Below, piece after piece: positions 35,545-45,297 of a stretch of 64,000 nucleotides of DNA; position 1 is the first letter of the stretch; every line of letters begins with the position of its first letter. The notes under the pieces were generated by a model. The model made no database searches, was not told the origin of the DNA, and worked only from the letters and a program-made list of their open reading frames with translations. The stretch covers positions 1 through 64,000 of the forward strand of contig VKHL01000126.1 of NCBI GenBank assembly GCA_015146655.1, in the 5' to 3' direction. The DNA is from Ochromonas danica. Taxonomy: Eukaryota; Sar; Chrysophyceae; Chromulinales; Chromulinaceae. A program made the translations under genes and the position numbers.

Positions 35545-36333
35545 CTATCTCTTTTTCCTCCTCTGACTAGCTGTTGTAGTTATGGTAGCTGTTGTAGGTC
35601 TACTAGTGTTAGAGGTAGTGTTAGAGGTAGTGTTAGAGGTAGTGTTAGGTGTAATGTTAACGGTAGCAGAGAGTCGTTGTTGTAGTTGAAGAGTATTCCT
35701 AGTACTCTCTAACCAACACAACCTGCTGTTAACTTTACTGCCACTACCACCACCACTACCACTACCTCTACCACTACCTCTATCACTACCACCACTACTG
35801 TTAGCAGGGTAGGTAGTGAAGTTGTTGTCATAGTAGATGTGTTTGAAAGATCTAATCTGTGCTAGACGAATCTCTTGTTCATAGTCTGTGATCACTTCAG
35901 CCTTGGGGGTAGACAGACGATTGAAGTATCGATCAGTATTATCAATCTGACGAGGAGGACTGAGTAGAAGGGGGTAGGAGGAGGAGGAGGAGGAGTGGGT
36001 AGTGGTAGTGCGAGGTGGTGAAGAAGGAGGTGCACGATGATGTGGTACTAGACTGTGTCCTAGAGCATCCACAGAGGGACTATCAATGACAGTGTGTAGG
36101 TGACACACACTACCTCCTCCTCCTCCTGCTCCTCCTCCTCCTCCTCCTCCTGCTACTATAGTAGAGGTAGTAGTGGTAGTAGAAGTAGTAGTAGTAGTAG
36201 TAGTACGAGGTAGACTTCTCCCATCTAGAATAAAGAGACCACTAGGTCTTATTGCTCTGATAGGAAGAGTTGGAAGATGACGAAGATTCGTTTGATCATA
36301 GCAGCCATACCAATACTCATTAGACATCTTCAT
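35545..36333 (-). CDS. Unrecognised low-complexity protein
   Basis: 262 residues, single exon. The first 45 residues look unique (EYWYGCYDQTNLRHLPTLPIRAIRPSGLFILDGR). Thr, Gly, Ser and NTTS repeats then dominate. A second unique block (about 150-175) reads STPKAEVITDYEQEIRLAQIRSFKHIYYDNNF. The protein ends in SQRRKKR. No signal or family is recognised. It is divergently transcribed from the PRUNE-type gene and shares with it a promoter holding two AAACGCGTTT palindromes. Confidence 0.55.
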   Translation of the reverse strand: MKMSNEYWYGCYDQTNLRHLPTLPIRAIRPSGLFILDGRSLPRTTTTTTTSTTTTTSTIVAGGGGGGGAGGGGGSVCHLHTVIDSPSVDALGHSLVPHHRAPPSSPPRTTTTHSSSSSSYPLLLSPPRQIDNTDRYFNRLSTPKAEVITDYEQEIRLAQIRSFKHIYYDNNFTTYPANSSGGSDRGSGRGSGSGGGSGSKVNSRLCWLESTRNTLQLQQRLSATVNITPNTTSNTTSNTTSNTSRPTTATITTTASQRRKKR

Positions 36334-36438
36334 CTCTTATCAGGTCTTGTCTAATACCATGTAGTCAAGTGATGATAGATAACAGACTAATGACAGTGGA
36401 GTGAGAAGATTCCCTATTAAGTTAATGGCGTTTCGCTT

Positions 36439-36504
36439 AAAAGAAACGCGTTTTATCTTAAAAGTCAATTGAGCTGTAGGCACTGAAAAAGAAACGCGTT
36501 TTAT
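36439..36504. promoter_or_regulatory. Paired AAACGCGTTT (MCB-like) elements
   Basis: An identical 18-base word, AAAAGAAACGCGTTTTAT, lies at 36439-36456 and 36487-36504, 48 bases apart, in the divergent promoter. Each contains the palindrome AAACGCGTTT, which holds ACGCGT, the MluI cell-cycle box of fungi. The factor acting here is unknown. Confidence 0.5.
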
Positions 36505-36606
36505 ATGGAAAAGTCTGTGAAAACTCACTCTTTGCAAATATCGATGTTTGTCAAAGTAGAGGTTTGCTAAAAGTCACCTTCTTAGTGGCCTGCTGTCCAT
36601 TGCCAG

Positions 36607-38280
36607 ATGATGATCGCACTCTTGCTCTTGATGTTCTTGAAGATCATTTCTTCATTTCATCCATCAATTTTAATCAAGTCATCATCTAGACTATCTACCT
36701 CTATGGCAGGCTTTTCTACCACATCCTCTCTAAAATCCTTTCTACAAGAACAATTACGAAAATATAAAGAAGGTGAAGGTAGTCATTATCATCTATTTCT
36801 TGGTAATGAAGCATCTGATGCTGATAGTATAATCTCTGCTATTACTTTTGCTTATCTATCTTATCTTACTCCTTCTTCATTTTTACGAGAGATTAATAAT
36901 AATAATCATCATAATCATAATCATCATAATAATGAACATGATATATATCAAAATGAAAATGAAAATGAAAATGAAAAAAGTTTTGAAGTTGAATATGATG
37001 GAAAAGAAGAAAAAGAAAATGTGAAAACTGAAGATATTACATATGAAGAAGAAGATGAAAATGAAAGAAGAAGAAGATCTTCAGTTGTCTATCTACCACT
37101 CATTTCAGTTCCTAGAGAAGACTTTCCTCTTAGGAGAGAGGTAGAGATTCTCTTAGAGAAGGTTGACCTCTCATGGGATGACATCCTCTCATTAGAAGAC
37201 ATTCCTATTACTACTAGACCTTTCCCTTCAACTGTTAAGACAGTTCATTTGACTCTATTAGATCATAATCAACCTCATCCTGATGTCATTGAAAGACTAT
37301 CACCACCACCACTACTACTACCATCATCTCCTTCTTCTCCTTCTTCTTCTCATCATCATCATGACCATGATAACAGTGGTAGTAGTGGTAATGGTAGTGG
37401 TTCCTATCATTTTCAAATTGTAGGTATCTTAGATCATCATTATGATCAACATGCCTTATTAACTTTACCTTCTTTTCAACGTCAAGTTGCCTTTGATAAT
37501 GAAAAGAAACAAGCGAAAGTAGCTTCCACTTGTACTCTCATTACAGAGTATATGGAGAAGTTAGATACCACTGTCACTATCACACTTCCTACCACTGACT
37601 GTGCACTACTCCTAGCTGGTGTCATTCTACTCGATACTGTCAACTTCCGTGCTGAAGTGAATAAAGCTACACCACGTGATGTACATGCAATGAAGTTTTT
37701 ACAAAGTCTATTACCTTCTTTACAGCCTGATTATCTTTATGATGTATTAAATCGTGCTAAGACAGATCGTTCTTATTGGTCATCTTTATCTATTCGTAAT
37801 GCTTTACGATTTGATTGGAAGATCTTCCCTGTTGGAAGTAATAGTGATGGTAATAGTGGTAGTAATGGTAAGAGAATTGGTATAGCCTCAGTGTTGATGC
37901 CATTAGAAGATCTTCTACCTGATCCATCAGCTTTACAACAAGCATGGCGTCATGCAACAAGTCAAAATGTTGATCTCTTAGTTATTATGTCCATCTATGA
38001 GAAAAATGATCATGAACTAGTTCGTGAAATTGGAGTATTATCTAAAGATGCTAATGTTGTTCAAAGTTTATTAAAGTATCTAATGACATTAGATGAAGAT
38101 GATAATCTAGCTTTGATTGAACTTCGTCGTGATCGTTTAGCAATTCCTCATTCATCACCACGTCATGCTTTACATGAGAAAGTGGTTATTGAAGGATGGA
38201 TTTGTAAACAAGGTAGAGTACAATTCTCTCGTAAACAAGTTGCTCCTATTCTTGTGGATTTCATGGAAAGACAACATTAA
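36607..38280 (+). CDS. PRUNE-type exopolyphosphatase (DHH/DHHA2)
   Basis: 557-residue single exon. DHH-superfamily metal phosphoesterase that in known relatives cleaves short polyphosphates or cyclic nucleotides. Metal-site motifs are present: GNEASDADS (67-74), LTLLDHNQ, GILDHHYDQ and LLAGVILLDTVNF. The DHHA2 part follows (RFDWKIF, GIASVLMPLEDLL). The N-terminus has a hydrophobic stretch ending SSFHPS, then a Ser-rich stretch, so a signal or organelle presequence is likely. Asn/His/Glu runs (about 97-150) and a Ser/Gly insert (about 240-265) are lineage-specific loops. An internal Met at 33 could be an alternative start. Confidence 0.85.
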   Translation: MMIALLLLMFLKIISSFHPSILIKSSSRLSTSMAGFSTTSSLKSFLQEQLRKYKEGEGSHYHLFLGNEASDADSIISAITFAYLSYLTPSSFLREINNNNHHNHNHHNNEHDIYQNENENENEKSFEVEYDGKEEKENVKTEDITYEEEDENERRRRSSVVYLPLISVPREDFPLRREVEILLEKVDLSWDDILSLEDIPITTRPFPSTVKTVHLTLLDHNQPHPDVIERLSPPPLLLPSSPSSPSSSHHHHDHDNSGSSGNGSGSYHFQIVGILDHHYDQHALLTLPSFQRQVAFDNEKKQAKVASTCTLITEYMEKLDTTVTITLPTTDCALLLAGVILLDTVNFRAEVNKATPRDVHAMKFLQSLLPSLQPDYLYDVLNRAKTDRSYWSSLSIRNALRFDWKIFPVGSNSDGNSGSNGKRIGIASVLMPLEDLLPDPSALQQAWRHATSQNVDLLVIMSIYEKNDHELVREIGVLSKDANVVQSLLKYLMTLDEDDNLALIELRRDRLAIPHSSPRHALHEKVVIEGWICKQGRVQFSRKQVAPILVDFMERQH

Positions 38281-38924
38281 TGAGAATGAGAGACAAACAA
38301 TGAGAGACTGACAGAGAGAGAGGAACTGTTTCTTCAATCTATTATATAGTAGTATATATTATCTTCTTTTGCATGCATAATTGAGAAAATGTAACACTTA
38401 ATAGATCAACACGCGGTTTAAACAACACATAGTCTACAGTCTACAGTAGCTCATCTTAGTCTATGTGGTGGGTTAGTTACACTAGTCTAGTTACTGTACA
38501 GTAGCTGAGTTGTTAATTAGTATTATACTACTGTAGTATATATACTGTTCATGTCTCTATTTTATTATTTTAGTGTCTCTAGTCTTACTCTACTATCTTA
38601 TCATCTTAGAAAATATACAACAATGTCATGATGATATAAGACAGAGTGAAGACTAAAGAGTAAACAAGGCTAACACAATACTAATAGTAGTAGAAGTAGT
38701 CATCATTACTAGTCTAGTCTAGTCTACAGTAGTAACTTACTGTCTGATACAGTACAGTACAGTCACTAGCTACAGTACTAGTCTAGTCTAGTCTAGTCTA
38801 CAGTCATACAGTATTATTATCCAGTATAATCTACTACCCACTACCCCCACACTACCTAGCCTCTACTAGACTACTGTAACCACTAACAGTACTAACCACT
38901 AAAGGCAGTGAGTGGTTAGTGCTG
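38281..38924. other. Low-complexity convergent spacer
   Basis: Many TACAGTAG/CTACTGTA words and TCTAG pentamer runs (about 38710-38722 and 38781-38798). No gene is recognised. Confidence 0.55.
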
Positions 38925-39329
38925 TTACTTATTGGTATTAGACCCCCCTCCACCTCCACCTCCACCTCTTAACTGCTCTAACTTCTTCTTATTCTTCACA
39001 TTAACATGACCATAAGGACAATGACGACATGCATTACCACAGCATTTCCCTTTCTTCTCATGAAACAATGAAGTGAACACTGTATAGCCTGTAGCAGGAT
39101 CTATATAAGTATCTTGTCCTGCAGCACAAGCTGTACGATGTAGTTCTTCTAGTTCAGGGGAAAGGGGGGTCATAGTAGTCGAGGTAGAGGTAGTGGTAGT
39201 GGTAGTGGTAGTGGTAGTAGTAGAAGAAGAACTCATTCTCTTGATAGTAGTAGCTGACAGACTATATACTCTACTATAGTATTGATAGAAGATCTTGCTG
39301 CTAGTAGCACTGATTTGTCGTCCAAACAT
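38925..39329 (-). CDS. DUF5522 (C1orf53-like) small protein
   Basis: 134 residues. After a probable mitochondrial-type N-terminus (MFGRQISATSSKIFYQYYSR) and a Thr run comes the conserved core: ELHRTACAAGQDTYIDP, TGYTVFTSLF, and KCCGNACRHCPYGH. The CCGxxCRHCPY cysteine motif is diagnostic of the DUF5522 family, which also occurs in animals and bacteria. It could bind metal; biochemical function is unknown. The tail is Gly-rich. Confidence 0.8.
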   Translation of the reverse strand: MFGRQISATSSKIFYQYYSRVYSLSATTIKRMSSSSTTTTTTTTTTTSTSTTMTPLSPELEELHRTACAAGQDTYIDPATGYTVFTSLFHEKKGKCCGNACRHCPYGHVNVKNKKKLEQLRGGGGGGGGSNTNK

Positions 39330-40015
39330 TTCTTTCTTGTTCTTCTTGTCCTCCCAGCAGACACGTGCAAAGGCAACAACACAACCTTCTATTTAAGTTA
39401 ACGATATCTTATTAAGTTAATAGTATCTTATTAAGTTAATGATATCGTATTAAGTTAATTGTTGAGGTTGGGTGGGGTGAACAATGAAAGTGAAAAGAAA
39501 ATTATGAGCAAGTTCTTGGGAAGATAGAGGAAAGGAAAGAAAGAAGGAATTCCAGACTTCTTTCTCTCTCTTTCTCTATAACAAAACAGACTGATGACGA
39601 TGACGAAGAAGAAGAGGAAGTGGAAGAAGATTCTCATCTACTTCTTCTTGTTCTTTCTTCTTCCTATTAATTTCTGTTCTTCTTCTTCTTCTTCTTCTTC
39701 TTCTTCTTCTTCTTCTTCTTCTTCCCCATAGAGTGAGTCAGTGAATGTTGAATGTTGTCCTATATAGACCCCTCTATACAGTAGCACAGGATAGCAGAGC
39801 ATAGTACAGGTTGTATGGGATAGACATCAGCAGACATGCATAGAAGCTGTTGGAGAATCCTTTGTCATCCTCATTGAAAGAAGAAAAGATAGTTTTGAAA
39901 CATTATTATTGTCTTCATTATTATCATTAATTCTATTTCATTGTCTTTCTATCTAGTTCCTACAGTATCAACTAGACTATTATTGTCATCATATTTATCA
40001 TATTTATAATATTAT
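39330..40015. other. Divergent promoter with TTC repeat
   Basis: Contains three spaced copies of TATTAAGTTAA (39407-39458) and a TTC repeat (about 39676-39724). No gene is seen. Confidence 0.55.
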
Positions 40016-40828
40016 TTGTTATTTATTATTATTGTGATCATGAAGATCATCTGGAGTAAAATCTCTCATTCTATCCATCCCTCCTCTACTACCTCTACTA
40101 CCTCTACTACTGTTACTTCTGTTGTCTATCATGCACTACGTCATCATCCTACCCTCTTCTCCCAGGAAGGGGTAGGAATAGAAGGAGAAGAAGGAGGAGC
40201 CAATCACACTCCTACTACTGCTACTACTAGTCTTGTCAGATCCATGATGTCCTTGTTCTTCACTACTACTAGTCACAGTGGTGTAGGGGGTGGAGACCCC
40301 ACTACTCCCACTACCTCTAATCCAGGAGCATCTGATACATCTAGTGGTGAAGAACTAAACAATAACAATGACAATGATAACGATGGAGAGCATGACAAAG
40401 CTATCCTAGGAGTTATTATCGTCTGTGCTTGTGTTATAGGATTAGTCATCTTTCGTTGTTTTTGTGGGAAACTTTGTGCTTGGTATTACAATCCTGTGGT
40501 GATTGTATCCATGGATGTTGAACCTCCTGTAGTGGATGTTGAACTAGTCCTCTCTGGTGGGGAGGGGGAGGAGGTGATGGAGGTGGGAGTGGCTGGGTTA
40601 CCTCAAGGTGAAGAGAAAGAAGAAGAAGAAGAGAAGTTGGGAGGAGAGGAAGCTATTAGCACCTCCTCTATTGTACCTCATGTTGTTGTTAGTGGTAGTG
40701 GTGGTGGTGGTGGGGGTAGTGGTGAGAAGGAGTTGAGGGTAGTGGAGGCTGTTGTAGTCAATCGCCAACACCTTCCTATTGCTTTCTTGAAAGGAGAAGT
40801 GAGAGGGGCTATATATAGTCAAGCTTAA
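40016..40828 (+). CDS. Single-pass membrane protein, unknown
   Basis: 270 residues, single exon. The first 15 or so residues are hydrophobic (MLFIIIVIMKIIW), then a Ser/Thr-rich region, then a transmembrane segment at about 129-148 (AILGVIIVCACVIGLVIFR) followed by CFCGKLCAWYYNP. This suggests a receptor-like or anchored protein with a Cys-rich juxtamembrane part. The tail is acidic and Gly-rich. No family is recognised. An internal Met (40040) may be the true start. Confidence 0.55.
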   Translation: MLFIIIVIMKIIWSKISHSIHPSSTTSTTSTTVTSVVYHALRHHPTLFSQEGVGIEGEEGGANHTPTTATTSLVRSMMSLFFTTTSHSGVGGGDPTTPTTSNPGASDTSSGEELNNNNDNDNDGEHDKAILGVIIVCACVIGLVIFRCFCGKLCAWYYNPVVIVSMDVEPPVVDVELVLSGGEGEEVMEVGVAGLPQGEEKEEEEEKLGGEEAISTSSIVPHVVVSGSGGGGGGSGEKELRVVEAVVVNRQHLPIAFLKGEVRGAIYSQA

Positions 40829-41320
40829 CCCATGGACTACTACCCTATCCTACCCTATCCTGCCCTATCCTGTCCTATTGTTTTGTATAGTTTTTGGAAT
40901 ATCATCACATACATATTGTAGACTAGCATAGCATAGTGATTGACAATTGTTTTGTTGATTTCCCTTTCTATTGTTGATTATTATAGAGTATTGTCTCTTA
41001 TTGACAATGCCATGTCTATCCAGCAGTTAATACACACATTAAAGGTGTTCTAGGATACTACTGTAATAGGTGATCTAGACCTTAACTTAACATCATCATC
41101 ATATCATCATGCTGTGTTTTGTTGTGTAACTGATAAAGCTAAATCAAGCCAAAAGATGACTTATGAACTCCTAATTCTGTACTGTCTAGTAAGGGACAGA
41201 GTGTACACACCATGTATTCTACACGTTAGACCATCACCATCATCAGTGGAGTATATTTTTGATGCAAATCAGTCTAACTAATAAATATCCTTTCTATAAT
41301 GAGAAGGAGATGAAACAGAC
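40829..41320. other. Intergenic upstream of 5S rRNA gene
   Basis: Begins with CCTATCCTACC repeats. No coding evidence. Confidence 0.5.
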
Positions 41321-41438
41321 ATGATCGTTCATACTAGCACTACTGCACCCTAACCCGTCAGATCTAGGAAGTTAAGCGTGCTCAGGCGAGGCCAGTAGTA
41401 CGGTGGGTGACCACGTGCGAAGCCCTCGTGACGATCGT
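41321..41438 (+). rRNA. 5S ribosomal RNA
   Basis: 118-base gene for the 5S component of the large ribosomal subunit, transcribed by RNA polymerase III. The ends pair over eight bases (ATGATCGT with ACGATCGT, one G-U), forming helix I. The conserved core GATCTAGGAAGTTAAGC is at 41361-41377, and AGTACGGTGGGTGACC, the loop E and internal control region, follows at about 41397-41412. A TTTT terminator follows directly. It is a single copy among protein genes rather than in an rDNA array. Confidence 0.93.
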
Positions 41439-41441
41439 TTT
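41438..41441 (+). terminator. Pol III T-run after 5S rRNA
   Basis: Four T residues immediately at the end of helix I, the standard RNA polymerase III stop. Confidence 0.75.
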
Positions 41442-41748
41442 GTTATGCATGCAAAACTTTTATATATGAACTTTTCTATGCTTTTCTATATCGTCTTGTC
41501 TTCTTAGACTATAATACGATTAGATATTGTTGCCAGCCACGTCTCCTCCTTCTTGTACTGTAGTATGATCAACAACCAATCGATTCCATCGCTCACATTT
41601 ACTTAAGTTAATCCCCAATTAACTTAACACATGAGATTGGTCAGACGACCATTTTCAGTTCTTCTTTCTCCTTTTCTTTTTCAATATCTTTCAGTTTCTT
41701 ACTATTCCCTCAGTGTGTGACTTTGTCAGTGTGTCAGTGTGAGTGTCT

Positions 41749-42246
41749 ATGGCAGCAGTGGATCCAGCACTCGTAGCAGCCTCAGCAGCCTCTATCCCCT
41801 CTAGCAATGACTTACTCCTCATCACAGCAGCTATGGTACAAGGATCATCTCAAGATATGGTCCCACTACTTCCTAAAGTCTATCTTAAGAGAAGCAGACA
41901 ATGTTGGGAGAACCTTACATTAGAAGAGAAAATCTCTTTGAAACAGAAGGTTCGTCGTCCTATTCTATTTCAATCTACTCTCTATGAACTACCTGAAGAA
42001 TTCCTAGCTAAGCGAATACAATGTGATGATGAAGATGGAGGAGGAGGAGGTAGACCTAGAGATGCTAAAGAGATTTGTTCTATGATGGCTATTGATAAGA
42101 AAACTGTTAATTTCCCTGTAGAACACAAGCAATTAAAGGCTATGATTCCTAATATTGATGACATTCGAGAAGCTTTGAAGTCTCAACGTCAACCTAAACC
42201 AAAGAGGAAGAAGCCTTCCTCCTCCTCCTCCTCCTCCTCCTTATGA
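41749..42246 (+). CDS. Unrecognised basic-tailed protein
   Basis: 165 residues from the ATG at 41749. Unique blocks VYLKRSRQCWENLTLEEKISLKQKVRR and FQSTLYELPEEFLAKRIQC, then FPVEHKQLKAMIPNIDDIREAL, and a tail KPKRKKP plus a Ser run that looks like a nuclear signal. No family is recognised. The frame is open a few codons upstream without ATG. Confidence 0.55.
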   Translation: MAAVDPALVAASAASIPSSNDLLLITAAMVQGSSQDMVPLLPKVYLKRSRQCWENLTLEEKISLKQKVRRPILFQSTLYELPEEFLAKRIQCDDEDGGGGGRPRDAKEICSMMAIDKKTVNFPVEHKQLKAMIPNIDDIREALKSQRQPKPKRKKPSSSSSSSSL

Positions 42247-42586
42247 TGGACACACACACAGAGTCAGGGTCAGGTTGGAAGGGGAAGGGGGAGGGGGAGG
42301 GAAGAGGTACAGTAGTGTTCTTGCACTTGACGACCCTCTCTCTCACTCCCTTCTACTCCTCCTCCTCCTCCTCCTCCCAACTGCATCACTATATGGTGTG
42401 CAGTCTCCTACCTCTCCTTCCCATGCGGCACTACTTCTACTACTTCTACTGGTGGTAGAGATCAAGTCGTAGTGTCATGAGCATATCATTGTCATGGAGG
42501 TTCGGTCAGTGATTGGAATTGTTAAAGAGCTTTGAGGAGGTTGGTACTGTAAGAGATGCTAATTATGAGTTCTAGACTAGTAGTAC

Positions 42587-42591
<5 letters not shown>

Positions 42592-42667
<76 letters not shown>
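42592..42667 (+). repeat. CA microsatellite
   Basis: About 38 CA units between 42246 and the DIX-ELMO gene. Downstream, CAGT repeats lie at 42866-42905, just before the leader of that gene. Confidence 0.95.
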
Positions 42668-42672
<5 letters not shown>

Positions 42673-42963
42673 TACACACACATATCGATCAAACTCTAAA
42701 ATCTCGAGTTTAAACTCTCCATATGTCCATATCCCAAGTCTCAATCTATTCAGCTCAAGTCAGCTCAGAGCAGAGCAGCTCAGATCAGCTCACCTCGCTC
42801 ACCATGGATTGCAATCTTCTTCACAATCTCTCTCTCTCTCTGGTGACTGAAAACCTCTTCACCTTCAGTCAGTCAGTGTCAGTCAGTCAGTGTCAGTCAG
42901 TCAGTCAATTGTTCCTATCACAATAACACTAACAATACCTTCATTATCATAATTAAATAAGAG

Positions 42964-44442
42964 ATGGAAGTTCAAGTCATTCTTCATACTAGTTATCAAT
43001 CAGCTCCTCTTTGTTCTTATTTCATTCCTCCTCCTCTACATCTTAAAGCTATTATCAAGTATTTCCCTTTTGAAGGAGATTTCACTTTTCGATTGAAAAT
43101 ACGTGCTTCAGCTGTGTTAGGAGAAGAAGGTAACAGAGGTAGTGTTAGAGGTAGTAGTGAGGACTACCTCTGGTTAGACCTCTCCCAGCAGCTGAAGGGA
43201 GAAGATGATGACGTCATCTTAGGCTGGGCCTATCGCTCTGATGTCTTAGAGGTACAAGTAGTGCCTATACCTTCTACAGGTGAGCTAGACTATGAGGAGG
43301 TGGAGGTGGTGGAGGAGGAGGAAGGGTACTACCAAGAGGCCATGCGACAGATTGTCTATGAGGATCGTCTACCAAGAACCCTCTTCGAAACTACAGCTAC
43401 TACCACCTCTTCATCCTCTGCTAATAGCCATCGAGGTGGAGGTGGTGGTGGAGGAGGAGGAGGGGTACCTTCCTCTCTGGCCAAGCTCTTAAAGCAAATG
43501 AGCAAAGTCACAGTAGCAGCTGTCCCTCGCTCTACCTCCTCCTCCTCTCTACCAACAGGTCCTAGTACTGGTACTACCACTAGTAACACTGACCACCTAA
43601 TAGACCCCTCCTCCTCCTCCACCACCACTACTTCCCCTCTATCAACAGATCAAGCATTACAACATGTCAAGAAAGGAATGACTAATCTATGGAAAGCTGT
43701 CAAGACCACTATTCAATCTACCACTGCCAACACTACCTCTAACACTACCTCTTCAGGGGGTAATGTAGCCTTCCAGAATCCAGAGGTAGCAGGGAATGTA
43801 CAGGCATTGTTTAATGACCTTATGGTACAGTTTAGTAACAATAATCCACATCATCTTGCTCTCTTAGAAGATCTCTATCATAATACAGTAGGTCTTCTAT
43901 TAGAGTCTGTAGGAGGAGGAGGTGGTGGAGGAGGAGGAGGAAGTGAAGGGTATGAGCGTATAAGTGATCGTTGGAAGATGATAGGATTTCAAAAAAGTGA
44001 TCCTATTCAAGATCTATCTAATACAGGTCTACTCTGTCTAGAGAATCTTCTCTATCTATCCATTACCTATCCTAGACAAGCGGTAGATATGATGACACGT
44101 CATCGTATTAATACTAACACCAACTATCCTTATGCACTCGTAGGTGTCAAGTTAACATTGATGTTAATTGATATATTACAATTAATAGATCAGAAATATC
44201 TTATGAGTACAGCAGGATACTGGGATATCTTTGTTGAGAAAGTCGCATTTCATGAGTTATTTGTCATGTCTTTTGCTTATTTGGATAGTCTATGGAAAGA
44301 AAGATCAGCAATACGTAAACAATTTGGAATATTAATTAATGAAGTGAAGATTATGATATTGAAAGTATTGGCACATAATCCAAAGACAATGGAAGATGTT
44401 AGATTAATGGCTCAAGAGGAAGGAATGACTGTCTTTTGGTAG
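42964..44442 (+). CDS. DIX-ELMO fusion protein
   Basis: 492 residues, single exon. Residues 1-100 (VQVILHTSYQSAPL, LKAIIKYFPFEGDFTFRLK, YLWLDL) resemble a DIX domain, which polymerises head to tail in Dishevelled and Axin. A Ser/Thr/Gly-rich linker follows. Residues about 280-490 are an ELMO domain: WKMIGFQKSDPIQDL (from W337), GLLCLENLLYLSITYP, YPYALVGVKLTLMLIDIL, FHELFVMSFAYLDSLWKE. ELMOD proteins are GAPs for ARL/ARF GTPases and use an Arg in the motif TD(F/L)RG. Here that position is Ser352 (DLSN), so GAP activity may be lost. The DIX call is moderate, the ELMO call strong. Confidence 0.78.
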   Translation: MEVQVILHTSYQSAPLCSYFIPPPLHLKAIIKYFPFEGDFTFRLKIRASAVLGEEGNRGSVRGSSEDYLWLDLSQQLKGEDDDVILGWAYRSDVLEVQVVPIPSTGELDYEEVEVVEEEEGYYQEAMRQIVYEDRLPRTLFETTATTTSSSSANSHRGGGGGGGGGGVPSSLAKLLKQMSKVTVAAVPRSTSSSSLPTGPSTGTTTSNTDHLIDPSSSSTTTTSPLSTDQALQHVKKGMTNLWKAVKTTIQSTTANTTSNTTSSGGNVAFQNPEVAGNVQALFNDLMVQFSNNNPHHLALLEDLYHNTVGLLLESVGGGGGGGGGGSEGYERISDRWKMIGFQKSDPIQDLSNTGLLCLENLLYLSITYPRQAVDMMTRHRINTNTNYPYALVGVKLTLMLIDILQLIDQKYLMSTAGYWDIFVEKVAFHELFVMSFAYLDSLWKERSAIRKQFGILINEVKIMILKVLAHNPKTMEDVRLMAQEEGMTVFW

Positions 44443-45249
44443 TGGCAATAGTAGTGGTAGAGGTAGTGGTGGTGGTGGTGGTGGTGGTAGTAGTCTGGTA
44501 GAGTATAGACTAATTTATACCATGCTTTACTAAACTACTAACACTGTGTCATACGATACTATGCTATACCATACTATACTATACAATACTACTGTATTTC
44601 AATACTAGCTACACCTTTATACTACATCACTATCCTGTATTACTATATTGCACTATATCATACTACACTACACCATACTATACCACTGTACTACTGCACT
44701 ACCACCATCATACTACACTATATCATACTCTATACCATAAAACACAAAACTATGCTACACTATATCATGTCATACTACACGACAATCCTACACCACCATT
44801 ACTATAGACTACCATACCCTATGACATCAACTACTGTAGCTATTTGACACTACAGCTATTTGATTGACACTGTGTGCTATGCTAACAGGCAGATAACAGT
44901 ATCTACTGTAGTAACCAATCTAGGTACTGTAGGTAGAGATCATGATAACAAGTCTAACTGCATTGATGACAACATCTTGTTGTGTTTGTAGTCTAGTGAT
45001 GGAAGTAGTTGTTCTGCGACTAATTTATGTAAATCGGAAAGAAAAGATCGTGTCTTAGTGTTAGTGTGTGTTTCATGGTTGACATCTTGTAGTGTAGTAC
45101 AGTACAGTACAGTAGTTCTACAGGGTAGTTAGTTCACCACTACACCTACAGGACCCCAGCGTGGAAGTCCACACCGAAAGTAAAGTGCAAAACTCTTTAG
45201 TCTCGTCTCCGTTTTTGTCCCTGCCAATCAAACCCGGTTAGCCAAAACG

Positions 45250-45297
45250 GCATGGCCAGACAGAAGGCTGATTTCCTGAGTTGAAATTTTCCATTTT
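45250..45297 (+). repeat. Dispersed inverted repeat, arm A
   Basis: The segment around AAGGCTGATTTCCTGAGTT matches the reverse complement of 50016-50066, with a 3-base indel and a few substitutions. Confidence 0.7.
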
